Assembly: GCA_003243455.1 (NCBI GenBank)
Contig: QFQS01000002.1
Coordinates: 124,001 to 188,000 of the forward strand
Reading direction: 5' to 3'
Length of the DNA stretch: 64,000 nt
Source: Cereibacter sphaeroides
GTDB lineage: Bacteria; Pseudomonadota; Alphaproteobacteria; Rhodobacterales; Rhodobacteraceae
The position numbers were made by a program, and so were the translations under genes. This document shows positions 8,259 to 17,430 of this stretch, piece after piece. The first letter of the stretch is position 1; each line of letters starts with the position of its first letter. The notes under the pieces were generated by a model. That model ran no database searches, had not been told where the DNA came from, and saw only the letters and a list, made by a program, of their open reading frames with translations.

Positions 8259-9094
8259 CCGAACTGCCCCGCATCCCCCTTGCCGGCGTAATCGGATCAC
8301 CCATCGCGCACAGCCGCTCGCCCCGGCTGCACGGCTACTGGCTACAGCGGTATGGTATTGCCGGTCACTACATCCCGATGGAGGTCGCCCAGGCAGACCT
8401 GAAAGAGGCGTTGCACACGCTGCCGAAATTCGGCTTCGTTGGGCTGAACGTCACCATTCCGCACAAGGAATCGGTGATTGCGCTGGCCGACATCGTGACG
8501 GATCGCGCCGCCCTGATCGGCGCTGCCAATACGCTGATCTTCCGAAAGGACGGCAAGATTTTTGCCGACAACACCGATGGCTCCGGTTTCATCGCCAATC
8601 TGCGGCAAGAGGCGCCGAACTGGACGCCCGGCGGCGGCCCCGCCGTTGTCTTCGGCGCAGGTGGCGCGGCGCGGGCGGTCGTCGCCGCATTGATCGAGGT
8701 CGGCGCGCCGGAAATCCTGATCGCAAATCGCACCCGCGCCCGGGCTGAGGCCATCCGATCGGATTTCGGAGCGAAGGTTCACGTTTACGACTGGGTGCAA
8801 GCGGGCAATCTGCTGGAAGAGGCTGCGACCGTGGTCAACACCACCGCGCTGGGCATGACGGGTAAACCCGAGTTCCGCGTTCCGCTCGACGCCCTGAACT
8901 CGCGCGCGCTTGTTACCGATCTTGTCTATTCTCCGCTCCGCACCAGCCTTCTGGAACAGGCAGAGGCGGCTGGCTGCACCACAGTCGATGGTCTTGGCAT
9001 GTTGCTGCATCAGGCGGCCCCCGGATTCGAACGCTGGTTTGGCACAAGGCCCGAGGTCGATGCGGCAACCCGTGCGGCGGTCCTGGCATCGTGA
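8255..9094 (+). CDS. aroE: shikimate dehydrogenase AroE
   Basis: AroE reduces 3-dehydroshikimate to shikimate with NADPH in aromatic amino acid synthesis. The 279-residue protein has the substrate loop SPIAHSRSP (15-23), the catalytic lysine in NVTIPHKE (Lys71), DNTDG (105-109) and the NADP dinucleotide motif GAGGAAR (134-140). The ATG overlaps the maf stop by four bases, and the gene's own stop overlaps the coaE GTG start (GTGA), so maf-aroE-coaE-dnaQ is one coupled operon. Confidence 0.97.
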   Translation: MTELPRIPLAGVIGSPIAHSRSPRLHGYWLQRYGIAGHYIPMEVAQADLKEALHTLPKFGFVGLNVTIPHKESVIALADIVTDRAALIGAANTLIFRKDGKIFADNTDGSGFIANLRQEAPNWTPGGGPAVVFGAGGAARAVVAALIEVGAPEILIANRTRARAEAIRSDFGAKVHVYDWVQAGNLLEEAATVVNTTALGMTGKPEFRVPLDALNSRALVTDLVYSPLRTSLLEQAEAAGCTTVDGLGMLLHQAAPGFERWFGTRPEVDAATRAAVLAS

Positions 9095-9684
9095 CGGCGT
9101 TTCGCCTTGGCCTTACCGGGTCGATCGGCATGGGCAAATCGACGACAGCACAGTTCTTTGCAGACGAAGGCATTCCCGTCTGGGATGCCGACAGCGCCGT
9201 GCATCGCCTTTACGCACCGGGCGGCGCAGCCGTCGCGCCAATCTCGGAGATTTGCCCGCAGGCACTGCAGGAAGGCGGCATCAGCCGCGCTGCGCTTAAG
9301 CAGTGGATTTCCCGTGAAACAAGCGCCCTCTCCCGTATCGAGGCCGTCGTTCATCCGCTTGTCGCTTCTGACCGCGCCGAGTTTCTGGCATCCGCCAAGT
9401 CGGACCTCGTGCTTCTCGACATTCCTTTGCTGTTTGAAACTGGCGCTGACGCGCAGATGGATGCCAGCCTGCTGGTCACAGCGCCAAGGGTGCTTCAACG
9501 CGCCCGTGTCATGGCCCGGCCCGGTATGACCGAGCAGCTTTTCGCGACATTGCTGGCAAAGCAGATGCCTGACCGGCAGAAGCGCGAACGTGCGACCCAT
9601 GTTGTCGAGACGCTCGACCTCGCCTCGGTGCAGGCCTATGTTCGCGCGCTCATCTCCTATATCCGCAAGGCCAAAGATGCGTGA
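9091..9684 (+). CDS. coaE: dephospho-CoA kinase CoaE
   Basis: CoaE phosphorylates the ribose 3'-hydroxyl of dephospho-CoA, the last step of coenzyme A synthesis. The 197-residue protein opens with the P-loop GSIGMGKST (10-18), followed by the family's WDAD segment. The GTG start overlaps the aroE stop. The stop lies within the first codons of dnaQ (8-base overlap). Confidence 0.96.
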   Translation: MTAFRLGLTGSIGMGKSTTAQFFADEGIPVWDADSAVHRLYAPGGAAVAPISEICPQALQEGGISRAALKQWISRETSALSRIEAVVHPLVASDRAEFLASAKSDLVLLDIPLLFETGADAQMDASLLVTAPRVLQRARVMARPGMTEQLFATLLAKQMPDRQKRERATHVVETLDLASVQAYVRALISYIRKAKDA

Positions 9685-10375
9685 AATCGTTCTGGATACC
9701 GAAACGACAGGGTTCGAACCCGGCGAAGGCCACCGTATCGTCGAGATCGGCGGCGTTGAGTTGTTCAACCACATGCCGACGGGCCGGAACTTTCACAAGT
9801 ACATCAATCCGGAACGCGAGATGCCGAAGGAGGCCTTCGAGGTTCACGGCCTTTCCGAAGACTTTCTGCGCGACAAGCCGCTTTTCCGAACGGTCGGTCA
9901 GGAATTTCTCGAATTTATCGGTGATGCGAAGCTTGTCATCCACAACGCCTCGTTCGACATGAAATTCCTGAATCACGAACTACGAGGCGCTGGCCTGCCG
10001 ACCCTGCCATTTGACCGGGCCGTCGACACGTTGCTGATTGCGCGCCAGCGCTTTCCGGGGTCGCCTGCCTCGCTGGATGCGCTGTGCCGCCGCTTCGGCG
10101 TGGACAACTCGGCGCGCGAAAAACACGGCGCGCTGCTCGACAGCGAGATTCTGGCCGAAGTCTATCTGGAGCTGATTGGTGGGCGGCAACCGGATCTGGT
10201 GCTGGCGCCCGTTGCCAAGACCGAAGCGCCCACGGCGGATGCGCAAATTTCGGTCTGGCGCGCCCGGCCCCGACCAACACCGCTTGCGCCCCGGATCACC
10301 ACTGCGGAGGCAGAGGCGCACGCAGCATTTGTAATGGCGATGGGCGACGCGGCGATCTGGAACCGCCGCGTCTGA
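9677..10375 (+). CDS. dnaQ: DNA polymerase III epsilon subunit (3'-5' exonuclease)
   Basis: DnaQ is the proofreading exonuclease of the replicative polymerase. The 232-residue protein has the Exo I motif DTETTGFEPG (7-16), the Exo II region HNASFDMKFLN and the Exo III region with KHGALLDSEILAEVYLEL (DEDD superfamily with the catalytic histidine). The start ATG overlaps the end of coaE by 8 bases. The C-terminal 45 residues are low complexity, as in other epsilon subunits where the tail binds the alpha subunit. Confidence 0.96.
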   Translation: MREIVLDTETTGFEPGEGHRIVEIGGVELFNHMPTGRNFHKYINPEREMPKEAFEVHGLSEDFLRDKPLFRTVGQEFLEFIGDAKLVIHNASFDMKFLNHELRGAGLPTLPFDRAVDTLLIARQRFPGSPASLDALCRRFGVDNSAREKHGALLDSEILAEVYLELIGGRQPDLVLAPVAKTEAPTADAQISVWRARPRPTPLAPRITTAEAEAHAAFVMAMGDAAIWNRRV

Positions 10376-10378
10376 TCG

Positions 10379-10885
10379 TCAGGAAACCACGGCCGGACGC
10401 TGCGCTTCTGCGCGCCGTGCAAGCTCTTGGCGGTAAAGGGCGACGAAATCGACCGTATCGACGTTCAGCGCCGGGAAGCCGCCGTCGCGCGTCACGTCAG
10501 AGATGATGCGGCGCACAAAGGGGAACAGCAGGCGCGGGCATTCGATCAGCAGGAAGGGATGCAGTTGTTCGTCTGTGATCCCTTCGACGTGAAAGATGCC
10601 GCCGTAATCCAGTTCCAGCAAGAACAGCGTGTCGCCGTTCGCCTTGTTCTTCGAGGTCACGCGGAACTTGGTGATGACCTCGTACTGATGGTCAACCGGG
10701 CGCTTGCGGGCATCCAGGCTGACCTGCACGGTCACGTCGGGCTGGACTTCGCCGCCCTGAATTCCCTTTTGCGCCACCACGTTCTCAAAGGACATGTCCC
10801 GGATGAACTGGCCCAGCACCTGCATGCGGACTTGCGCTTGCGCGCCTGCGGCGGCACCGCCATTGCTGCCATTGGCTTCGGTCAT
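10379..10885 (-). CDS. secB: protein-export chaperone SecB
   Basis: SecB keeps preproteins unfolded and delivers them to SecA. The 168-residue acidic protein has the family core beginning VLGQFIRDMSFENV and ends with a variable tail. The first 15 or so residues are Ala/Gly-rich. It converges on dnaQ with only three bases between stops, and a GGAGAG ribosome site precedes the ATG. Confidence 0.96.
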   Translation of the reverse strand: MTEANGSNGGAAAGAQAQVRMQVLGQFIRDMSFENVVAQKGIQGGEVQPDVTVQVSLDARKRPVDHQYEVITKFRVTSKNKANGDTLFLLELDYGGIFHVEGITDEQLHPFLLIECPRLLFPFVRRIISDVTRDGGFPALNVDTVDFVALYRQELARRAEAQRPAVVS

Positions 10886-10940
10886 CGGTCTCTCCTGCTC
10901 TCTCGGCCCGAGGCGTATCTAGCAGAGCGTCGACGGTGGC

Positions 10941-11426
10941 TCAATGCCTGGTCCAGCCGGAAGATTCCTTCGCATCGTCCGGGGGCAATTCCTCCCAGGT
11001 CGTGTCGATGACCTCATCCGGTCTGCGCCTTACGGCTTGCGTATCCCAGCCACCCGATTGCATATGAATATCGAACCCGCCCTTCGCGCGAGCGGACAGC
11101 CGTGACGAAACCCAGTGCTGAACCGGCGGCAACAGCAGCAAGAGCCCAATCGTATCGGTCAGGAACCCCGGCAGGATCAACAGCATTGCCGCCACGGCGC
11201 GGAAAGCGCCTCCGGCCAGCATCGCTGTCGGGCTGCGCCCCGCATTCAGGCTTGCGCGCAAACCGCTGCGAGCCCGCTCGCCTTCTTGCTTTAGCAGCCA
11301 GACCCCCAATGCGGCGGTTCCAATCACAATCGCGAGCGTTGGCCACAACCCGATCCAGCCGCCAATCACGACAAAAAGTGATATTTCGATCAGCGGCAGG
11401 CCGACGATCAGCGCAAGAAGCCACAT
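10941..11426 (-). CDS. fxsA: FxsA family membrane protein
   Basis: A 161-residue membrane protein of the FxsA family (named for suppression of F-exclusion of phage T7 in E. coli; cellular role unclear). Starting MWLLALIVGLPLIEISLF, it has two N-terminal hydrophobic helices and a third around residues 75-100, followed by a charged cytoplasmic tail. The open frame runs further upstream to 11771, but that part has no family resemblance. It is divergent from the Tim44-like gene and upstream of secB. Confidence 0.88.
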   Translation of the reverse strand: MWLLALIVGLPLIEISLFVVIGGWIGLWPTLAIVIGTAALGVWLLKQEGERARSGLRASLNAGRSPTAMLAGGAFRAVAAMLLILPGFLTDTIGLLLLLPPVQHWVSSRLSARAKGGFDIHMQSGGWDTQAVRRRPDEVIDTTWEELPPDDAKESSGWTRH

Positions 11427-11535
11427 GGCAGCACCCTCAATGCGGGCGCAGCGGTAGACTTGCGCCCTGCCCTCCCCTACATAGGGCTCACGGCGGCGGG
11501 TTAACAGCCCGGGACCGCCGGTTCCGAGGTTCAAG

Positions 11536-12198
11536 ATGAGCGCTTCCGTGATCCAACTTCTGGTACTGGCCGGGGTGGCCATTTTCCTTGTCCTGAAACT
11601 GCGTTCGGTGCTGGGTTCACGGGAGGGGTTCGAGAAGCCGGCAGCCCCGGCGGACGATGCCCGCCCCCGCATCGGCAAGCGCGATTTCGAGGTGATACAG
11701 GGCGGACCCGACCGCGACATCATTGACCACGTCACCGATGGCAGTCCGGCTGCCAAGGCATTGGCCAGCATGAAGATGGCCGAGCCCAGCTTTTCCGTAA
11801 GCGAGTTCCTGACCGGAGCGCGCGGGGCCTATGAGATGATCCTGATGGCCTTTGAAAAAGGCGATCTGGCGTCAATCCGCGCGTTCCTGTCCGATGAGGT
11901 CTACACGACCTTTGCCGATGTCGTCGCCGCGCGGGAGAAGGAAGGCCTGTCGATTGAATCCCATTTCGTCGGGCTGAGGGAGCTTTCGTTGCAGAACGCC
12001 TCTTTCGACCACGACACCAAGGAGGCCGAAATCGCCGTGCGCTTCGTGGGGGAATTAACATCGGTGGTTCGCAACAAGGCGGGCGAAGTGATCGAGGGCA
12101 GCCCCACCGCGATCAAGCGCCAGCGCGACCTTTGGACCTTTGCGCGCCGGATGGGCGTCGATGACCCGAACTGGCAGCTTGTCGCCACGGGCGAGTGA
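11536..12198 (+). CDS. Tim44-like domain protein
   Basis: A 220-residue protein with one N-terminal membrane segment (about 5-23) and a C-terminal Tim44-like domain (about 75-215), related to the matrix-side domain of mitochondrial Tim44. In alphaproteobacteria such proteins (TimA in Caulobacter) are membrane-anchored, and their place next to secB and mltA near the origin is conserved. The precise role is not established. It is nine bases upstream of mltA in the same direction. Confidence 0.9.
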   Translation: MSASVIQLLVLAGVAIFLVLKLRSVLGSREGFEKPAAPADDARPRIGKRDFEVIQGGPDRDIIDHVTDGSPAAKALASMKMAEPSFSVSEFLTGARGAYEMILMAFEKGDLASIRAFLSDEVYTTFADVVAAREKEGLSIESHFVGLRELSLQNASFDHDTKEAEIAVRFVGELTSVVRNKAGEVIEGSPTAIKRQRDLWTFARRMGVDDPNWQLVATGE

Positions 12199-12207
12199 CA
12201 AGGGGCG

Positions 12208-13239
12208 ATGCGTGTCCTGCGCCTTGCCCTTGCCGTCACGGTCCTAGCGATGGCGGGCGGTGTGGCGCAGGCCCAGGTATTGCGTTTCGACGATCTTGAG
12301 GAATGGGCGGTCGACGATCACGCGGCCGCCCTTTCGGTTTTCGTCCAGACCTGCGACCAGCTTGATAATCCCGACTGGGGGCCGGTCTGCGCCCTGGCGC
12401 GCGACACATCGACCAAGGCTGCGCGCAGCTTTTTCGAACTGATGTTCCGCCCAGTGCTGATCGGCTCTCCTCCTGCGCTGTTCACTGGCTATTACGAGCC
12501 GGAGCTTGCCGGATCACCTGTCCGCACACCCCGCTTTGCCTATCCCATCTATCGCCGTCCGCCGGAAATGTCCGATGATGCGCCCTGGCTGTCGCGGCAG
12601 GAGATAGAGGGCGCAGGAATGCTGCAGGGCCGCGGACTTGAGCTTGCATGGCTGGAAGATCCGGTCGAAGCCTACTTCCTTCAGATTCAAGGTTCTGGGC
12701 GTATCCGCATGCCCGATGGCCGCGTCATTCGCGTGGGCTATGCCGGCAAGAACAACCAGCCTTACCGATCCATCGGCCAGGAACTGATCCGACGTGGCCT
12801 ATTCGAGGCCAGCGAGGTTTCGGCGGATGTGATCCAGGACTGGGTGCGCCGATACCCTGCCGAGGGCCGGGCGCTGATGAACCACAACCCCTCCTTCGTC
12901 TTTTTCCGAAAGATCGGCGATCTGGCCCCCGACAAGGGTCCGATAGGTGCAATGGGCCGGTCGATCACCGCCATGCGATCAATCGCTATTGACCCTGCAT
13001 TCGTGCCGCTTGGCGCTCCCGTCTGGGTCGAGAAAAACGGCGCAGGCTCGTTTCGCCGACTGATGATCGCGCAGGACACGGGCGGCGCGATCAAGGGCGC
13101 GCAAAGGGCCGATATATTTTACGGAACTGGTCGCGATGCCGGACAGCGCGCCGGGCAGATCAAGGATGGCGGCCGGATGATCGTGCTGCTGCCGATCGAG
13201 CGGGCTTATGCCATGCTATCGGACGGGCCCGCCCCATGA
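12208..13239 (+). CDS. mltA: membrane-bound lytic transglycosylase MltA
   Basis: MltA cleaves peptidoglycan glycan strands with formation of 1,6-anhydromuramic acid. The 343-residue protein has a signal peptide (about 1-22, ending AQA) with no lipobox, the MltA core domain with FTGYYEPEL, and the C-terminal 3D domain containing QDTGGAIKG and RADIF, where the catalytic aspartate lies. The product feeds the anhydro-sugar recycling pathway to which AmgK and MurU, encoded at 24.7-26.4 kb, also belong. Its stop overlaps the smr start (ATGA). Confidence 0.95.
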   Translation: MRVLRLALAVTVLAMAGGVAQAQVLRFDDLEEWAVDDHAAALSVFVQTCDQLDNPDWGPVCALARDTSTKAARSFFELMFRPVLIGSPPALFTGYYEPELAGSPVRTPRFAYPIYRRPPEMSDDAPWLSRQEIEGAGMLQGRGLELAWLEDPVEAYFLQIQGSGRIRMPDGRVIRVGYAGKNNQPYRSIGQELIRRGLFEASEVSADVIQDWVRRYPAEGRALMNHNPSFVFFRKIGDLAPDKGPIGAMGRSITAMRSIAIDPAFVPLGAPVWVEKNGAGSFRRLMIAQDTGGAIKGAQRADIFYGTGRDAGQRAGQIKDGGRMIVLLPIERAYAMLSDGPAP

Positions 13240-13814
13240 CGCGACGCCGTCAGTTGCGGCCTGAGGAACAAGAGCTATGGCAGGTGGTCGCGCGAACGGC
13301 ACAACCAATGCATCCACAACTCAACCACACCCCCACGCTCGATCTGCCCATCATCACGGCAAGGCCGAAGCCCGCCGAGGAAGCTCTTCTGCCAGCGTTC
13401 AGCATAGGCGAAAAGGCGCGCGCCCTGCCCGCATTCGATTTGTCGGCATCCACCCCCACATCGCCCTTGCGGATGGATGCCAAAGCCTTTTCCCGGATGA
13501 AGCGGGGAAAGCTGTCACCAGAGGCGCGGATCGACCTTCATGGGCTGACCCTGGCCGAGGCCATGCCAGAGCTGGTATCATTCATCCTGAACGCGCATTC
13601 CAATGGTTTGCGTCTGGTTTTGGTTATCACCGGCAAAGGCAAGCGAGGCGATGGCGACGGGCCGATCCCGCAGCGCCCCGGGGTGCTGCGCCATCAGGTG
13701 CCCCACTGGCTGTCCCGGCCACCACTGTCTGCGGCAGTGCTTCAGGTTACCGAAGCGCACCTCAGGCATGGCGGTGCGGGCGCGCTTTACGTCTACCTGC
13801 GCCGTCGCGGCTGA
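13236..13814 (+). CDS. Smr/MutS2-domain protein
   Basis: A 192-residue protein with a C-terminal Smr domain: IDLHGLTLAEAMPEL (near residue 105) and LVITGKGKRGDG (near 130). Smr domains are DNA or RNA nicking modules; the small stand-alone alphaproteobacterial members resemble SmrA/SmrB, and SmrB of E. coli cuts mRNA at collided ribosomes. The N-terminal 80 residues look disordered. It is coupled to mltA by a four-base overlap and converges on the lipoprotein hydrolase gene. Which nucleic acid it acts on is unknown. Confidence 0.9.
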   Translation: MTRRRQLRPEEQELWQVVARTAQPMHPQLNHTPTLDLPIITARPKPAEEALLPAFSIGEKARALPAFDLSASTPTSPLRMDAKAFSRMKRGKLSPEARIDLHGLTLAEAMPELVSFILNAHSNGLRLVLVITGKGKRGDGDGPIPQRPGVLRHQVPHWLSRPPLSAAVLQVTEAHLRHGGAGALYVYLRRRG

Positions 13815-13815
13815 C

Positions 13816-14937
13816 CTACTCCTGCGTCAGTTCGTCGTTGATCGCAATGACCGGGGAAACGATGATCGCGGTCGCTTTCTGAGCGGTCAGAACGATGCCC
13901 GGCAACAGGCCGACAGTTCCCGCATTGTCGTTGTCGAAGGCGTTCTGAACCGAGTCGATGTTGGCGATCAGCTTGATCAGCTCGGGTGAATCCCCAACGT
14001 TGAAATGCCCGGACCCCGTTGAGAATGCTCCGACGTCGATCACGCGAACCGGCAGGTCTGCCACCTGTGAAACATCTGCAAGGTTGCCTAGCCGATTCGG
14101 CTCTCCGGTGATGAAGGATGAAAGCCGCAATGCCTTGTCCCGCTGCGAGGAGAAAATGATGAAGGGTTGCGGCAGGTTGGCGAAGGTTTGCGCCTGCGAC
14201 TGGAACACCTGGACGTCAATATCCGGAGACAGCAGAATGACGCCTTTCAGATTCCGCTTCAGCCGCCCCGGATCGCGGATGTCCATCTGCCGCAAAGTCT
14301 CGACCAGCAGTTGCGCGCCCATCGAGTGGCCCACCACGACGATTTCGTCTGCGCCTGCGTCGATGACCTCGTTGAACAAATCCTCCAGCCCGTCACGCGC
14401 ATAAAGCGTCGAATCGCGGTCATGAACATAGCCAAGCGCCTGCGCGGCCGAAGGCCATGAATAGTGAACAGTAACCCTTGGCAGGTCCAGGTCGTAGGAC
14501 AGCTGGGCGATCCGATAAAGGCCTTCGGCAAAGGTGTTGTTGAACCCATGCACAAAGATCAGCGCGCGGCGTCTTGAACCTTCCTCATCGCGCATGGCTT
14601 GTGCCAGGTCACGGCGAAAGCCTGCGTCGTTTGCATAGATTTCCTTGCTGGCCGTCACGAACTCGGTCCTCGGATCCGGCGCGCGACCCTTTTTCGGCCA
14701 CCTGATCTCGCCCGGATTGCGCTCGGGCGGGATCGAGATGTCATAGCGTGCCAGTGACAAGACCGGAGAACGCCGTGTACCGAAAGAGTCCGTTTCAGGC
14801 TCGTAGGCCCGCGTTGTTCCGACAAAAATCGGCTCAATTGTGCCGACGCCGCGCGCAACGGGTGCTTCGGTGATCGTGCCGCGCGCTCCACAGGATGCCA
14901 GGATAGCAATCGACAGGAAGATGACGAGTTTCCGCAA
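13816..14937 (-). CDS. alpha/beta-hydrolase lipoprotein (DUF900 type)
   Basis: A 373-residue predicted lipoprotein: signal peptide with lipobox LASC, Cys16 lipidated. The alpha/beta-hydrolase fold shows the oxyanion region FVHGFNN (128-134) and the nucleophile elbow GHSMG (203-207, Ser205). It resembles the DUF900 esterase-like family of unknown substrate. The C-terminal part keeps an Asp/His-containing segment (DVGAFSTGSGHFN), consistent with an active triad. It is transcribed alone, converging on smr and followed upstream by a 103-base gap before hslU. Confidence 0.86.
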   Translation of the reverse strand: MRKLVIFLSIAILASCGARGTITEAPVARGVGTIEPIFVGTTRAYEPETDSFGTRRSPVLSLARYDISIPPERNPGEIRWPKKGRAPDPRTEFVTASKEIYANDAGFRRDLAQAMRDEEGSRRRALIFVHGFNNTFAEGLYRIAQLSYDLDLPRVTVHYSWPSAAQALGYVHDRDSTLYARDGLEDLFNEVIDAGADEIVVVGHSMGAQLLVETLRQMDIRDPGRLKRNLKGVILLSPDIDVQVFQSQAQTFANLPQPFIIFSSQRDKALRLSSFITGEPNRLGNLADVSQVADLPVRVIDVGAFSTGSGHFNVGDSPELIKLIANIDSVQNAFDNDNAGTVGLLPGIVLTAQKATAIIVSPVIAINDELTQE

Positions 14938-15040
14938 AATTTTTCATCCCCGGCGACTGCAACGGCGCGGAAGATGGCCCTACCACCTGTGTGCGTCAAC
15001 CCGCGGTCGTCAGGAAAACCGACCTTTGCAGCTGGCCTCG

Positions 15041-16342
15041 CTAAAGCACGTAGCGGCTGAGATCGGACGAGCGCGACAATGCTCCGATATGCGTCTCTAC
15101 AAAGGCCGAATCCACCGTAACCGCCTCGCCAGAGCGATCCGGGGCAGCGAAGGACAACTCCTCGAAAACGCGCTCCAGAACGGTGTACAGCCGCCGCGCG
15201 CCGATGTTTTCAACCGAGGCATTCACCTCTGCGGCAATATGCGCCAGCGCGGCGATGCCGTCGGGCGTGAAACTGACCGTCACGCCTTCGGTGGCCATCA
15301 GCGCCGAATACTGCCGCGTCAGCGCATTGTCAGTCTCGGTCAGGATGCGCGCGAAATCGCTTTCGGTCAGCGCCTGCAACTCTACCCGGATCGGCAAGCG
15401 GCCCTGCAACTCGGGCAGCAGGTCAGATGGCTTGGCGATGTGGAAGGCGCCGCTGGCGATGAAAAGGATATGGTCGGTCTTCACCGGACCATATTTGGTC
15501 GAAACCGTCGTGCCTTCGATCAGCGGCAGCAGGTCGCGCTGCACCCCCTCGCGGCTGACATCGGCCCCGCGCGTGTCTGACCGGGCACAGACCTTGTCGA
15601 TCTCGTCAATGAAGACAATCCCCGCCTCTTGCACGGCGGTCAACGCGGCCTTGGTGACGGTCTCGTCGTCCAGCAGCTTGTCCGCCTCTTCCCCGATCAG
15701 CAGGTCGTAGCTCTCGGCAACCGTCATCTTGCGGCGTTGCTTGCGCCCGCCAAAGGCTTTGCCGAACAGATCCTGCAGGCCCTGCATTTGCTGCTCCATA
15801 CCGGGCATTCCGGCCATCATGGGCATGGCGGGGCCTGGGTCTGCCACATCCAGCTCGATCATCGTCTGATCAAGCTCTCCGCGTTTCAGCTTGGCGCGGA
15901 ACATCTCGCGCGTCTGTTCGCGCGCATCCTTGCCCGCCAGTGCCTCGATCACCCGTTCTTCGGCTGCGGCATGGGCGCGGGCGCGCACCTCTTCCCGCAT
16001 CTGGGCTCGTGTCTCGATCATCGCGGCATCCATAAGGTCGCGGATGATGCTGTCCACATCGCGGCCGACATAACCGACCTCGGTGAACTTGGTCGCCTCG
16101 ACCTTGAGGAAAGGCGCCCTGGCGAGCTTTGCCAGACGGCGGCTGATCTCGGTCTTGCCGACCCCGGTCGGGCCGATCATCAGGATGTTCTTGGGATAAA
16201 CCTCGTCCCGAAGATCGTCCGGCAATTGCCGCCGCCGCCAGCGGTTGCGCATGGCGACAGCCACGGCGCGCTTCGCGTCAGCCTGGCCGATGATATAGCG
16301 ATCAAGCTCGGATACGATCTCTCGCGGGGTAAGCGTGGTCAT
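15041..16342 (-). CDS. hslU: ATP-dependent protease ATPase subunit HslU
   Basis: HslU (ClpY) is the AAA+ unfoldase of the HslUV protease. The 433-residue protein beginning MTTLTPREIVSELDRYIIGQ has Walker A GPTGVGKT (57-64), an I-domain rich in charged residues, Walker B VFIDEIDK and the C-terminal SRYVL tail that docks into HslV. The open frame continues far upstream, but the family start is ATG 16342, which overlaps the stop of the membrane protein gene lying between hslU and hslV. Confidence 0.97.
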   Translation of the reverse strand: MTTLTPREIVSELDRYIIGQADAKRAVAVAMRNRWRRRQLPDDLRDEVYPKNILMIGPTGVGKTEISRRLAKLARAPFLKVEATKFTEVGYVGRDVDSIIRDLMDAAMIETRAQMREEVRARAHAAAEERVIEALAGKDAREQTREMFRAKLKRGELDQTMIELDVADPGPAMPMMAGMPGMEQQMQGLQDLFGKAFGGRKQRRKMTVAESYDLLIGEEADKLLDDETVTKAALTAVQEAGIVFIDEIDKVCARSDTRGADVSREGVQRDLLPLIEGTTVSTKYGPVKTDHILFIASGAFHIAKPSDLLPELQGRLPIRVELQALTESDFARILTETDNALTRQYSALMATEGVTVSFTPDGIAALAHIAAEVNASVENIGARRLYTVLERVFEELSFAAPDRSGEAVTVDSAFVETHIGALSRSSDLSRYVL

Positions 16343-17430
16343 TTGGTCTCCGCATAGGGGGGCAGGCGGCTTTTGCCGGGAAAGTCGGGCAGCGCACGCA
16401 TCAGGGCAGAGCGCAAGGGCACCCACCAGGTGCCAAGCGCGGTGACGAAAGCACCAAGGACAATCGCGATCAGAGTCCAGGATTCGGCACTGTCGCCGCT
16501 GCTGCTGCGCACAATCCAGCCAAGAACGATGGCGATATAGCCGATGGCCGCCGTCAGGAATGACCGGCGGTCGATGACCAGCGCCATTGCCGCGATCGCG
16601 ACGAGCGAGAGTGCCAGTGTCACGATGCCCAGCGCTCCCCCAACGTTGTACAGTGTCAGCGCAACCGTATTCACCAGCGCGGGCGCGGCCAGCATGTGCA
16701 GCCAGAAGGCGGTCGCGGCATGGCGGCCAAGCCGATGCGGATCGCACGTGTCGAACCACATGGCCACCAGAAAAGCCCCGATGCCAAAGCCCAGCGTCGC
16801 CAGCGCAAACTGCGGGCTTTCGCGCAGGTCGAATAGCCCATCCACGCCAAAGCGGCTGCTGCCGATGAAGCCGCCAAGAGAATCGAATGAAGCTGTCGTC
16901 GTGTAGATGGCGCCCAGCAGGAAACACCCCAGCACAAAGGCCGAAAACGGCAGTCGGAACCGTCGATACCACAGCGCCATACCGGCTGCGGCGATCAGAA
17001 AGCTGGCAACTACGGCAAACCGCGGTGAATCCTCGTTCACCAGCAGCATCACCGCCGATGTGTAAAGTCCGGCGCCAAAGGTCACGGCCAACACCATCGA
17101 GGGCAGGTTCATCCGCCGTTTCAGCGTGAAGTACCCCGCCCACCACCAGGCAATCGCGGCGCAGATCAGCGGCAGCAGAATGATCCCGCCAACAAGTGCC
17201 ACGAAGCCCGCAACCCCGCCGAACAGGATCAGCAGGCCGATCGAGACGAAAATCTCGGAAAAGCCGCGAAAGAATTCGAACGGCTCATCCTCGGCCGGCA
17301 TCGCAACGCGGCGACCGGCCCGGTCATCGGCCAGCGCAATAACCGATGCGGCCTGTGCCTCGGTCAATATGTTTGCGGCGACCGCCGCCCGCAGATCAGC
17401 GTTGCCGAAGGGGCGTAACTCATCAGCCAC
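16339..17430 (-). CDS. polytopic membrane protein inserted between hslV and hslU
   Basis: A 363-residue protein with a short soluble N-terminal part (1-50) followed by roughly ten or more hydrophobic helices. The N-terminal LRAAVAANILTEAQAASVIAL helical motif resembles the short-helix start of DUF2157-type membrane proteins, but I cannot assign a family firmly. It overlaps hslV by 8 bases upstream and hslU by 4 bases downstream, so it is made from the same transcript as the two protease subunits. Whether it relates to proteolysis or is a passenger is unknown. Confidence 0.85.
   Translation of the reverse strand: MADELRPFGNADLRAAVAANILTEAQAASVIALADDRAGRRVAMPAEDEPFEFFRGFSEIFVSIGLLILFGGVAGFVALVGGIILLPLICAAIAWWWAGYFTLKRRMNLPSMVLAVTFGAGLYTSAVMLLVNEDSPRFAVVASFLIAAAGMALWYRRFRLPFSAFVLGCFLLGAIYTTTASFDSLGGFIGSSRFGVDGLFDLRESPQFALATLGFGIGAFLVAMWFDTCDPHRLGRHAATAFWLHMLAAPALVNTVALTLYNVGGALGIVTLALSLVAIAAMALVIDRRSFLTAAIGYIAIVLGWIVRSSSGDSAESWTLIAIVLGAFVTALGTWWVPLRSALMRALPDFPGKSRLPPYAETK

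Noticed and set aside
9306..9321. parS-like sequence in coaE (CCCGTGAAACA end)
   Set aside because: Three mismatches to the palindrome, one breaking the CACGTG core; likely just ISRET codons.
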